Shown here in pieces: positions 42,489-50,850 of a stretch of 61,613 bases of DNA (position 1 is the first letter of the stretch; the number at the start of each line of letters is the position of its first letter). The stretch covers positions 1 through 61,613 of the forward strand of contig DASRFA010000034.1 in the NCBI GenBank assembly GCA_035651755.1, read 5' to 3'. This DNA comes from DASRFA01 sp035651755. GTDB taxonomy: Bacteria > Desulfobacterota > Binatia > UBA12015. Made by a program: the position numbers and the translations under genes. Below the pieces are notes generated by a model. That model saw nothing but the letters and a program-made list of their open reading frames with translations. It was not told the origin of the DNA and searched no databases.

Positions 42489-44207
42489 TCAGCTAGCGCA
42501 AAGCTCGTTCTTGAGGAGACGTCCGGGCAGCGCGCCGGTGTGCGCGCCGTCGCGCATCAGCACCTTGCCGTTCACGATCGTCGCGCAGTAGCCGCGCGCT
42601 GCCTGCGAGAAGTGGGGCGCGCCCGCCGGGAACTCGTGCCGCAGCTCCGGGAGCTCGACGTCGAGCCGGTCGAAGTCGATGACGTTGACGTCGGCGAAGA
42701 AGCCGGCGCGCAGGAGCCCGCGTCCGCCGAGGCCCCACACGAGCGCCGGGTCGAAGGTGAGCTTCCGCACCATGCGTTCGATCGGCAGCAGGCCGCGCTC
42801 GCGGACCCAGTAGGCGAGGGCGAAGGTCGCGTAGCTCGCGTCGCTCGTCTGGCTCGTGTGCGCGCCCGAGTCGCCGAGGCCGATGCCGGTGAGGGGATGC
42901 TCCAGCATCGCACCGGCGGCGTCGATGTCCGGGTTGAAGAGCGGCACGATGAAGAAGCCGCGCCCTTCGGTCGCGACGAGGTGGTCGAGGATCACCTGCC
43001 CGACCTCGCGCCCGGTGCGCTCGGCGAGCGCGACGACGCTCTCCTCCGGGCGAAGCTCGTACGCGCGGACGCCGCGGTCCTCGAGCGGAAAGACGTGGCG
43101 GAGCGTCGCCATGCCGCCCAGGATGTCGCCCGACGTCCCGCGCATGCTCTCGACCAGCTTCGCCCGGAGCGCCGGGTCGCGGAGCGCCGCGCGCTGCTCG
43201 TCGAGCGGCTTCTGCACGAGCTCGAAGCCGGCCGGGAAGAGGGTGAGCGCCGGGACGCCGGTGCCGATCCCCATCAGGATGCCGACGCTCCGGACCGCGA
43301 CCTGCGGGACGAGCCGGGCGCCGCGCTTCGCGGCGGCCTCGACCTTCGCGAGGATGTCCTTCCAGACCTCGGGGTAGGCGAGGTTCTGGATCATGCCGAA
43401 GCTGATCGGCCGCGCGGTGGCGAGCGCGAGCGGGACCATCCACTCGTAGTCCACGTCGAACCCGTGTGCCGCCTCGCCGGCCGCGCCGTACGGCACGACC
43501 TCGAACACGCCCGTCCCGTACTCGGAGAGCCCGCTCGCGACCGCGTCGAGCTCGCGGCGGTCCGCGAAGGTGCCGGGAACGGGGTCCCAGCTCGGCGTCC
43601 GGTGCATCGTCGTCCGGCCGGTCGCGAAGCCGAGCGCGCCCGCGCGCATCGCGTCGACGACGGCGCGGTGCATGAGCGCGAGCTCGTCGTCGGTCGCGGC
43701 GGCGTCGGTCGCGCCGAGCTCGCCCATCGCCCAGATGCGGAGCGGCGCGTGGCTCAGGTGCGCGCCGACGTTGATCCCGAGCGGCAGGCGCGAGAGGTGC
43801 GCGAGGTACTCCGGGAAGCTCTCCCAGCCCCACGCGATTCCCTCCTTCATCGCCGCGCGCGGGATGTCCTCGACGCCTTCCATCAGGAACATGAGGTAAT
43901 CGCGATCGGCGGGTCGGCAGGGCGCGAAGCCGACGCCGCAGTTGCCGACGACCGCCGACGTCACGCCGTGCAGGTTCGAGGGCGAGCCCAGCGGATCCCA
44001 GGTGATCTGCGCGTCGAGGTGGGTGTGCACGTCGACGAAGCCCGGCGTCACGAGCTTGCCGCGCGCGTCGACGACCTCCGCCGCCGGACCGTCCCAGCGC
44101 CCGATCGAGGCGATGCGATCGCTCGCGACGACGACGTCCGCGGTGAAGGGCGCGTTCCCGCTTCCGTCGACCACCGTTCCCCCGCGGATCACGAGATCGG
44201 CCTTCAT
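42489..44207 (-). CDS. N-acyl-D-amino-acid deacylase family amidohydrolase
   Basis: 572 residues from ATG 44207. Amidohydrolase type 3 signature: PGFVDVHTHLDAQ (residues 55-67), VGNCGVGFAP, LSHAPLRIWAMG and MVRKLTFDPALVWGLGGRG near the end; HTHLD (61-65) supplies zinc ligands. Length and layout match D-aminoacylases, which release D-amino acids or related acyl amides. An operator-like palindrome lies 35-50 bp upstream. It may process D-amino-acid-containing peptides or natural products. Confidence 0.9.
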   Translation of the reverse strand: MKADLVIRGGTVVDGSGNAPFTADVVVASDRIASIGRWDGPAAEVVDARGKLVTPGFVDVHTHLDAQITWDPLGSPSNLHGVTSAVVGNCGVGFAPCRPADRDYLMFLMEGVEDIPRAAMKEGIAWGWESFPEYLAHLSRLPLGINVGAHLSHAPLRIWAMGELGATDAAATDDELALMHRAVVDAMRAGALGFATGRTTMHRTPSWDPVPGTFADRRELDAVASGLSEYGTGVFEVVPYGAAGEAAHGFDVDYEWMVPLALATARPISFGMIQNLAYPEVWKDILAKVEAAAKRGARLVPQVAVRSVGILMGIGTGVPALTLFPAGFELVQKPLDEQRAALRDPALRAKLVESMRGTSGDILGGMATLRHVFPLEDRGVRAYELRPEESVVALAERTGREVGQVILDHLVATEGRGFFIVPLFNPDIDAAGAMLEHPLTGIGLGDSGAHTSQTSDASYATFALAYWVRERGLLPIERMVRKLTFDPALVWGLGGRGLLRAGFFADVNVIDFDRLDVELPELRHEFPAGAPHFSQAARGYCATIVNGKVLMRDGAHTGALPGRLLKNELCAS

Positions 44208-44241
44208 GGCGTACCTCCTGCCTTCGATTCGCGCGCTCGTT

Positions 44242-44257
44242 TGTAACGATCGCTACA
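44242..44257. promoter_or_regulatory. Operator-like palindrome upstream of the deacylase
   Basis: TGTAACGATCGCTACA: a perfect CGATCG core with TGTA/TACA outer arms and one mismatched pair. It is 35 bp from the start codon, over the expected promoter. Resembles TetR-family binding sites; the regulator is not known. Confidence 0.4.
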
Positions 44258-44329
44258 GCGCGCCGCTTGCCTTAACTATCCGACGCGGCCGCGTCATGGA
44301 AAGCCCGGGCGCGACCCGGCGCGCGTTCA

Positions 44330-46882
44330 TCACGGCGAGAACCGGAGCGAGCACAGCGCGTGCGGCCCGATCGCGACCGAGACCGCGTCGCCGCTCCGCG
44401 CGACGTCGACCGGCGCGGGCTCCTCGTCCAGCCGAACGGCGGACACGCTGCCGAACGGCACGCCGAGCCGGATCCGCGCGGTGACGCGCTCGCCGGTCGG
44501 GTTCAGGACGCGCGCGACGAAGCCGGCGCCCGACTCGGCCGGCTTGAGCGCGGCGAGCACGAGCGGCGAAGGATCGAGCTCGAAGAGCGGCCGCCCGGGC
44601 GCGAGCAGCGGAGCGGGCCCGCCGATCGCAGCGCGGAGCCCGGCCTCCGCCGCGGCCGCCGCGCGCGCGTCGCCGTCGCCCGCGCTCGCGAACAGCGCGA
44701 AGCGGGCCGCGATCGTCGCCAGGCACTGCGCGCCCGCGACCTCCATGGCCGGGCCGGCTGGGATGGGCCGGCTCCGGAGGTCATAGCGCGCGAGCCAGCC
44801 GACCGCGCGGACGAGCGTGAACGCGATCTCGCCGCTCGCCCGCACCTCCGCCTCGGCGAGCGCGGGCGCGGCGACCGTCAAGCCGTTCGCGCTCACCCAG
44901 CCCTGGCACGGAAACGTCCGCGGCGCGGGGTGTACCCATCCCGCTGCGTCCGGCGGCTCGACCGACCGCTCCGCGGCGTCGAACGTGGTGGCGGCGCGGA
45001 ACGTGCCGGTCGCGCGGCCGGTCGGGAAGAGGAGGCGAAGGCGATGGTCGCGCGCGCGGTTCTCGAGCAGGACGGCGACGTCGACGCGCGGAACGCCGGG
45101 CGCGAGACGCGCCTCGAGCGCGAGGTCGAGGTCGACCGTCTCCTCCGAGCGGCGGTCGCGCGACGCATCGAGGGCGGCGGGCACCCGGATCCGCCGGCGC
45201 ACCGCGATCGCCGCGATCCCACTCGGGTGCCGGCGCCGCTCGACCGACACGTCGACCACGCGCGCGCGCGACGCGTCGTCGAGCAGGTCGGCGTCGTACG
45301 AGTCGCCGCGATCGCCGAGGTCCTCGATCGCGAAGAGCCCGGCGTAGCGCGTCCCGCCGGCGAAGCGGACGGCGAGGGTGCCGTCGTCGGCGACGTCGAC
45401 CTCGACGTCGCCCGTCGCGAGCGCGCGCTCGGCGTCGACCGCGTCGCGCGCCGGCGCCGCCGGCGAGAGGCGGTAGCGCCTGCAGCCGAGCGCGGGCACG
45501 TCGCGCGCGACGAACTCGACGTCGACCGGCCGCATCCCCGGCAGGAACGAGACGCGCGCGGGATCGGGCGACGAAACGGCGCGCGCGGGCTCGCCGTCGA
45601 CCGCGAAGCCGGGAGCATCGTCGCCGAGGAGGGCGAGCGGGTGCATCTCTGGAAGGCCGAGCGGCAGCCGCATCGGCGGGTACGCGTCGAGCGCGACCCG
45701 GACGACGCCCGTCGCCGGCTCGGGCGACGGGTTGAAGACGACGACATCCTGCTCCGCCGACCACGGCACCGCGCGCCCGTCGCCCAGGCCGGCCAGGCGC
45801 TCGAGCACGCGTCGCCCGGTCTCGCGCGCGAGCCCCTCCGCCTCCGAGAAGCGCGCCCGCATGCCGTCGTGCACCTCGTCGGTCGAGCAGCCGCAGATCG
45901 AATCGTGCGCTTGATTCGCGAGCAGCGCCTTCCACGCGGCCGCGAGCGCGGGGCGCTCGTCGCGGAGGCCGAGCGCGCGCCCGAGCGCGCACCAGGGCTC
46001 CGCCCAGCGCAGGAGCTCGTTCTCGCAAGCGCGGTTGGCGAGCTTGAGCGGCGTCCGCGCCGACCAGACGCCGGCGAGGAGGTTCGCGAGCCGCGCGCCG
46101 ACCAGCTCGCCGCGGTGCTCGGGAAGGCCGTCGGGCGCGGGCGGCAGGTCGTCCAGCACGCCGCGCCGCACCTCGGCGCCCGCGATCGCCGCCAGCCGCT
46201 CCGCGACCGCGCCGGTGTGGCGATCGGGGAACATGTGGTCGAACCCGTTCATGAGGACGACGACGTCCCCCGTCTCGCCCGCCGCCTGCGCGATGCGAGC
46301 GAGGCCGCGCGCGGCGGCGTCCGGATCTTCCGGCAGGCACGCGGCCTCGAAGTAGCCGCCCGCGAGAAGTCGCGCGGCGATCGAGCTGCCGTCCGGCGCC
46401 GTCCAGCGCCAGACCCGGCCGAGCGCGTCGATCTCCGAGCCGTTTCCGCGCCAGTAGACGAACGCCCTGAGGCCGAAGCCGGCGAAGAGCTGCGGGAGCT
46501 GCGCCGGGTGGCCGAACGAGTCGGGCACGTACGCGATCTCGGAGACCGGCCCCACTTCTCCCGCGACGCGACGCCCGAGAAGGAGATTCCGCACGTGCGC
46601 CTCGCCGTCGGGCAGGAGCGAGTCCGGCTGCACGTACCACGGTCCGACCGCGAGCCGGCCGGCGCGGACCCCGCGCTCGAGCTCGGCGCGTCGCTCCGGT
46701 CGCACGGCGAGGTAGTCCTCGAGCACGATCGCCTGGCCGTCGAGGAGGAAGCGATAGCCGGGATCCGCGGCGGCGCAGTCGAGCACGCGGTCGATCGCGT
46801 CCACGAGCCGGGCGCGGAACGCCTGGAACGGCCGGTACCACTCGCGATCCCAGTGGAAGTGCGAGACCAGAAGCCACTCCAT
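44330..46882 (-). CDS. GH38 alpha-mannosidase
   Basis: 850 residues from ATG 46882, preceded by GAGAGGG. HFHWDREWY (8-16) holds the metal-binding HxHxD, with nucleophile Asp121 in PDSFGHPAQL and the further metal-site HDSICGCSTD. C-terminal beta-sandwich domains follow. No signal peptide, so cytoplasmic. The family cleaves alpha-mannosides or mannosylglycerate; MngB-like enzymes have this length. Divergent from the epimerase gene at 46960 with 77 bp between them. Confidence 0.9.
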   Translation of the reverse strand: MEWLLVSHFHWDREWYRPFQAFRARLVDAIDRVLDCAAADPGYRFLLDGQAIVLEDYLAVRPERRAELERGVRAGRLAVGPWYVQPDSLLPDGEAHVRNLLLGRRVAGEVGPVSEIAYVPDSFGHPAQLPQLFAGFGLRAFVYWRGNGSEIDALGRVWRWTAPDGSSIAARLLAGGYFEAACLPEDPDAAARGLARIAQAAGETGDVVVLMNGFDHMFPDRHTGAVAERLAAIAGAEVRRGVLDDLPPAPDGLPEHRGELVGARLANLLAGVWSARTPLKLANRACENELLRWAEPWCALGRALGLRDERPALAAAWKALLANQAHDSICGCSTDEVHDGMRARFSEAEGLARETGRRVLERLAGLGDGRAVPWSAEQDVVVFNPSPEPATGVVRVALDAYPPMRLPLGLPEMHPLALLGDDAPGFAVDGEPARAVSSPDPARVSFLPGMRPVDVEFVARDVPALGCRRYRLSPAAPARDAVDAERALATGDVEVDVADDGTLAVRFAGGTRYAGLFAIEDLGDRGDSYDADLLDDASRARVVDVSVERRRHPSGIAAIAVRRRIRVPAALDASRDRRSEETVDLDLALEARLAPGVPRVDVAVLLENRARDHRLRLLFPTGRATGTFRAATTFDAAERSVEPPDAAGWVHPAPRTFPCQGWVSANGLTVAAPALAEAEVRASGEIAFTLVRAVGWLARYDLRSRPIPAGPAMEVAGAQCLATIAARFALFASAGDGDARAAAAAEAGLRAAIGGPAPLLAPGRPLFELDPSPLVLAALKPAESGAGFVARVLNPTGERVTARIRLGVPFGSVSAVRLDEEPAPVDVARSGDAVSVAIGPHALCSLRFSP

Positions 46883-46959
46883 GGCGCCCTCTCGCGCACG
46901 CGTGCCGCCGGCGCGCAACCCGCTTGCGAGCGTCCGCGAAACGTTCACACTGCCGATCG

Positions 46960-47883
46960 ATGACCGTCCTCGTGACCGGCGGCACGGGGTTCATCGGACG
47001 CCGTCTTTGCGCCCACCTCGCGGACGCAGGCCGGACGGTCCGCGTGCTGACGCGCGATCCGGCGCGCGCCGCCGGCCGATCGCTCGCGCACGACGCCGAG
47101 CTGCGCGCGACGCCGCGCGCCGGCGACGCCGCCGGGTGGCGCGACGCCGTCGCCGGCTGCGACGCGATCGTGAACCTCGCGGGCGAGTCGGTCGCCGCCG
47201 GCCGGTGGACGGACGCGCGGAAGCGCGCGATCGTCGCGAGCCGCGTGGAGACGACGCGCGCGCTGGTCGCGGGCTGCCGCGCGCTCGCGCAGCCGCCTCC
47301 CGTCCTCGTGAGCGCATCGGCGATCGGCTACTACGGCCCGCACGGCGACGAGGAGATCTCGGAGCCGTCGCCCCCCGGCCACGATTTCCTCTCGCGCGTG
47401 TGCGTCGACTGGGAGGCCGAAGCGGTCGCGGCGGAGGGTCTCGGGATGCGCGTCGCGCGGATGCGGATCGGCGTGGTGCTCGGGCGCGGCGGCGGCGCGC
47501 TCGCGCGCATGGTCACGCCGTTCAAGCTCTACGCGGGCGGACCGGTCGGCAGCGGTCGCCAGTGGGTCTCGTGGATCCACCTCGACGACGTCGTCGGGCT
47601 GCTGGCGTTCGCGCTCGCGCGCGACGACGTGCGCGGTCCGATGAACGCGACCGCGCCGGATCCGCGCACGATGCGCGACCTCGCGAGCGCGATCGGCGCG
47701 GCGCTCGGCCGCCCGTCGTGGGCGCCGGTCCCGGCGTTCGCGCTCCGGCTCGCGCTCGGCGAGATGGCCGAGATGCTGCTCCAGGGCCAGCGCGTCGTTC
47801 CCCGGGCGGCCCTCGGCGCCGGCTACGCCTTCCTCTACCCGAAGCTCGAGGACGCTCTGCGCGAAGCGCTCGCCGGCGCCTGA
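46960..47883 (+). CDS. TIGR01777-family NAD-dependent epimerase
   Basis: 307 residues from ATG 46960 (MTVLVTGGTGFIGRRL). Rossmann GGTGFIG, NLAGESVAAGRWTDARKR, SASAIGYYGPHG and RQWVSWIHLDDVVGLLAFAL are family signatures (YfcH/SDR39U1-like). The last ~50 residues carry the DUF1731-type tail. Function in bacteria is unsettled. Ends 13 bp from the convergent secreted hydrolase gene. Confidence 0.9.
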   Translation: MTVLVTGGTGFIGRRLCAHLADAGRTVRVLTRDPARAAGRSLAHDAELRATPRAGDAAGWRDAVAGCDAIVNLAGESVAAGRWTDARKRAIVASRVETTRALVAGCRALAQPPPVLVSASAIGYYGPHGDEEISEPSPPGHDFLSRVCVDWEAEAVAAEGLGMRVARMRIGVVLGRGGGALARMVTPFKLYAGGPVGSGRQWVSWIHLDDVVGLLAFALARDDVRGPMNATAPDPRTMRDLASAIGAALGRPSWAPVPAFALRLALGEMAEMLLQGQRVVPRAALGAGYAFLYPKLEDALREALAGA

Positions 47884-47896
47884 GCGGCGAAGCGGA

Positions 47897-50623
47897 TCAC
47901 TGCGGGTCGCACGGCCCGTCGCAGGTTTGCTCGATCTCGCCGCCGTTCCGCATGAAGCGGTCGATCTGCATGAGCGTCGTCGGATTCGCGGTCGAGGTGT
48001 GCGCGCCGTTGTTGAAGGGCGGCGGCAGGTTCTCGAGCGGCGGGATCCCGGACGCGCACTGCGTGCGCGACGGCGGGTCGCCGGCGCCCGGGCACTGCGA
48101 GTCGTTGGTGCACACGGCGCCCTTGTCGGTCGAGCCGTTGTCGGGCGTGTGGCAATGGCTCTCGCTCTTCTGCGGATTGACCTCGACGAGCCCGGAGCCG
48201 TCGTAGGGCGCGGCGACCTCCGGAATTCCGAAGAAGCTCCGGGCCACGGGTCCGACCTGCGGGATGCCGAGCGAGCGCGCCTCGATCTCGGTGCCGAGGT
48301 TCGACACCTCGCAGTCGTAGGTCGCCATGTGCAGCAGCACCTTGTGCGGGAACGGCGGGTCGGAGAGGTCGCCCGGCAGGATGTGCGGCAGGTACGCGTG
48401 CGAGTCGGCGCGGTCCCAGAGCTGCTGGATGAGCGGGAAGAGGACGATCCCGTCGAGGTGATGGGGGTACGTGCCGAGCAGGATCGGGATGAACGGGACG
48501 AAGTCGGCGCTGCGCTGGAGGAGCGTCGAGTAGTTCGACGCCGGAACCGCGAGCAGGCCGCGGTCGAACACCTCGCTCACCGCCATCACGGTCCCGCCGA
48601 GGATCCCGCCCTGCGAGCCGCCGGCGTAGAAGACCTGCGACGTGTCGATGACCGACGTGCCGCCGGTCCCGAGCTTGAAGGCCGCGTGCGAGGAGAACCC
48701 GTTCACCGGATCGGCGAAGAGGCGTCCGAGGAGCAGGTGGTTCAGGACCCCCTGGTGCAGGCGCTCCGGGACGACGTGGAACGTGGACAGGTCCACTCCC
48801 AGCGCGCCCGCGATCGGCCCGATGTCCGCGAACGACAGGCCCTGCATGTCGACGGCCCCGATGACGACGTTGCCCTGATTCGCGAACCCGGACAGCGCGC
48901 CGAGCTGGAAGCGGTCGCCGAGGAGCCCGTGACCCCACAGGGTCGCGCGTGCCGGGTGCTTCGGCCGTGGGTGGTCGCCTGACGCCGCGGCGTCGACTGC
49001 GACGCGCGGGATGTCGACGACGAACGGGATCGCCGCGAAGGGCGTCGTCGCGTTCTGCTGCGGCATGCCGCCGACGATGTTGAGGCGCGAGCCCGGATTC
49101 GGGGACGTCATGAAGAGCGGCGCCTGGAACGTGCCCTGGATACGGACCCAGATGTCCGAGTTGAAGCCCGCTCCGTTCTTCGTGTCCTGGCTCGTGATCG
49201 TGAACTGCGGCGTCCCGAGCGCCGTCGCCTGGTCGCGCACGGACACCATCCAGCCCGTCAGAGCTTCCGTGCTCGCGGTCGTGAAGTCCCAGGCGAGGAG
49301 GATGTCGCTCGTGTCGACGCCGTGCTTGCGGAGCCGCTTCAGCACGCGGCGCAGCGCCGGACGCCGCGCCTCGATCGCGTCCGCACACGCCTCGCCGCAC
49401 GCGAGCGCGACGTCGTCGTGCGGGATGCCGTCTCGGATGACCCGGAAGACGGCGCGCGGGCGGATCGGGTTGCCGAGGGTGTCGACGAGGTGCCGGATCG
49501 CGACGATGTAGCGCGTGGCGTCGTCCAGCCGCACGCCGGGGCGCATGATGAGCACCTTCTCGTCGACGGTCTCGGCGGTCTCGTCCATCTCGACGAAGTG
49601 GAGGACGCGCTGGCCGTTTCCCCACTTCATCAGGAGCGTCGGGTGATCCGCGTCGAGCGAGGGCGCGATGTCGGTGTGGAAGGCCGCGCCCGACGCGACG
49701 CGGTCGACGGGGAAGCCGGTGTCGGGGAAGAGGGCCTCGATCATCGGGCCCGGGCCGAAGCCGTCCAGGGTGTTCCAGTCGGTCGGATCGATCGGCTTGT
49801 CGTCGAAGCTCGTCGGGAGCGAGCCGACGTCGTAGTGGATGCGGCGCCCGGTCGGCGTCGTCGGATCGGGGTCGAGGAAGGCGGACGACGGGTAGGGCAG
49901 CAGGCACTGCTCCTCGATCAGGAAGTCGCAGCGCGGGCCGCCGGGACGCACGTCGAGCCCGCAGATGGGCGAGACCGTCGCGGGCGCCGTAGCGCCCTTC
50001 AGGCCGCCGAAGCCGTAGTCCGCGAACGGGACGTAGTGCGCGCTCGTCCCGCAGGCGAGCGGGTCGGACGGCGACGGCCGCTCGCATTCGCTCACGCACG
50101 TCCGCGCGCAGAAGTTGCCGCTCGAGAGGAAGACGCGGAGGGAAGCCTGGTCCGGGACGGGCAGGGCCGGGGGAGACGCCGTCGCGAGCCGGATGGCGAC
50201 GGTGTCGCTCTGGCCGGGCACGCCTCGGAGCTGGATCGAGCCCGCGAACGAGCCCATGCCGTCGTAGCGGGTGACCTTCGGCTTCGACGTGAAGCGGTCG
50301 GCGGGCAGGCTCACCTCCAGGTACGCCTGGGTCGGGTCCTCGGCGTCCACGATCTCGAGCGACAGCCCGTCCGGAGACTGGATGACGCCGTCGTGCGTCG
50401 CCCCGGGGAAGGTGATCCAGGCGGTCAGGTTGATGCCGCCGGCGCCCATCGCGAGCGAGCGCAGGGTGCCGCCGGCGCATTCCCGCGCGGCGGCCGGCCG
50501 CGCGAGGCACGCCAGGGCGGCGAGCCCCGCGATCACGGCGCCGGCCGTCCGGCGGGCGCGAAGCGACGTCGCTCCTCTGGCGCGGGTTCCGGGTGAGGCG
50601 GCGGTACGCGAGCGATCGCCCAT
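47897..50623 (-). CDS. Large exported alpha/beta-hydrolase-like protein
   Basis: 908 residues from ATG 50623; a signal peptide ends near PAAARE. Residues ~45-400 form an Ig-like/beta-rich domain with paired cysteines (FCARTCVSECERP, CGLDVRPG). The hydrolase core has TLWGHGLLGDRFQLG and nucleophile elbow GGSQGG (668-673, Ser670). The C-terminus has DSQCPGAGDPPS and CDGPCDP. Such proteins may be esterases of polymers or lipids. The catalytic Asp and His cannot be assigned by eye. It ends 13 bp from the epimerase stop. Confidence 0.75.
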   Translation of the reverse strand: MGDRSRTAASPGTRARGATSLRARRTAGAVIAGLAALACLARPAAARECAGGTLRSLAMGAGGINLTAWITFPGATHDGVIQSPDGLSLEIVDAEDPTQAYLEVSLPADRFTSKPKVTRYDGMGSFAGSIQLRGVPGQSDTVAIRLATASPPALPVPDQASLRVFLSSGNFCARTCVSECERPSPSDPLACGTSAHYVPFADYGFGGLKGATAPATVSPICGLDVRPGGPRCDFLIEEQCLLPYPSSAFLDPDPTTPTGRRIHYDVGSLPTSFDDKPIDPTDWNTLDGFGPGPMIEALFPDTGFPVDRVASGAAFHTDIAPSLDADHPTLLMKWGNGQRVLHFVEMDETAETVDEKVLIMRPGVRLDDATRYIVAIRHLVDTLGNPIRPRAVFRVIRDGIPHDDVALACGEACADAIEARRPALRRVLKRLRKHGVDTSDILLAWDFTTASTEALTGWMVSVRDQATALGTPQFTITSQDTKNGAGFNSDIWVRIQGTFQAPLFMTSPNPGSRLNIVGGMPQQNATTPFAAIPFVVDIPRVAVDAAASGDHPRPKHPARATLWGHGLLGDRFQLGALSGFANQGNVVIGAVDMQGLSFADIGPIAGALGVDLSTFHVVPERLHQGVLNHLLLGRLFADPVNGFSSHAAFKLGTGGTSVIDTSQVFYAGGSQGGILGGTVMAVSEVFDRGLLAVPASNYSTLLQRSADFVPFIPILLGTYPHHLDGIVLFPLIQQLWDRADSHAYLPHILPGDLSDPPFPHKVLLHMATYDCEVSNLGTEIEARSLGIPQVGPVARSFFGIPEVAAPYDGSGLVEVNPQKSESHCHTPDNGSTDKGAVCTNDSQCPGAGDPPSRTQCASGIPPLENLPPPFNNGAHTSTANPTTLMQIDRFMRNGGEIEQTCDGPCDPQ

Positions 50624-50850
50624 GTTCGGCTCCGGCGTCGAGTCGGCGCGGACTCGGGGGAAGAGGTCTGTTTTGGGAGCCTTGCGATATCTCGCACCCG
50701 TTGGGGCTGCGCAAACGAAATCGCGGAAGCGCCTCCTGCCGCGCCGAGTCGAACATTCGAGGGTTGACAAGTCCATGGCGGAGGAAATACGGCGCGCCTG
50801 AAACACCGGCGGCGAGCCGGACGAACACCGCGACCACGGAGGGACATCCC

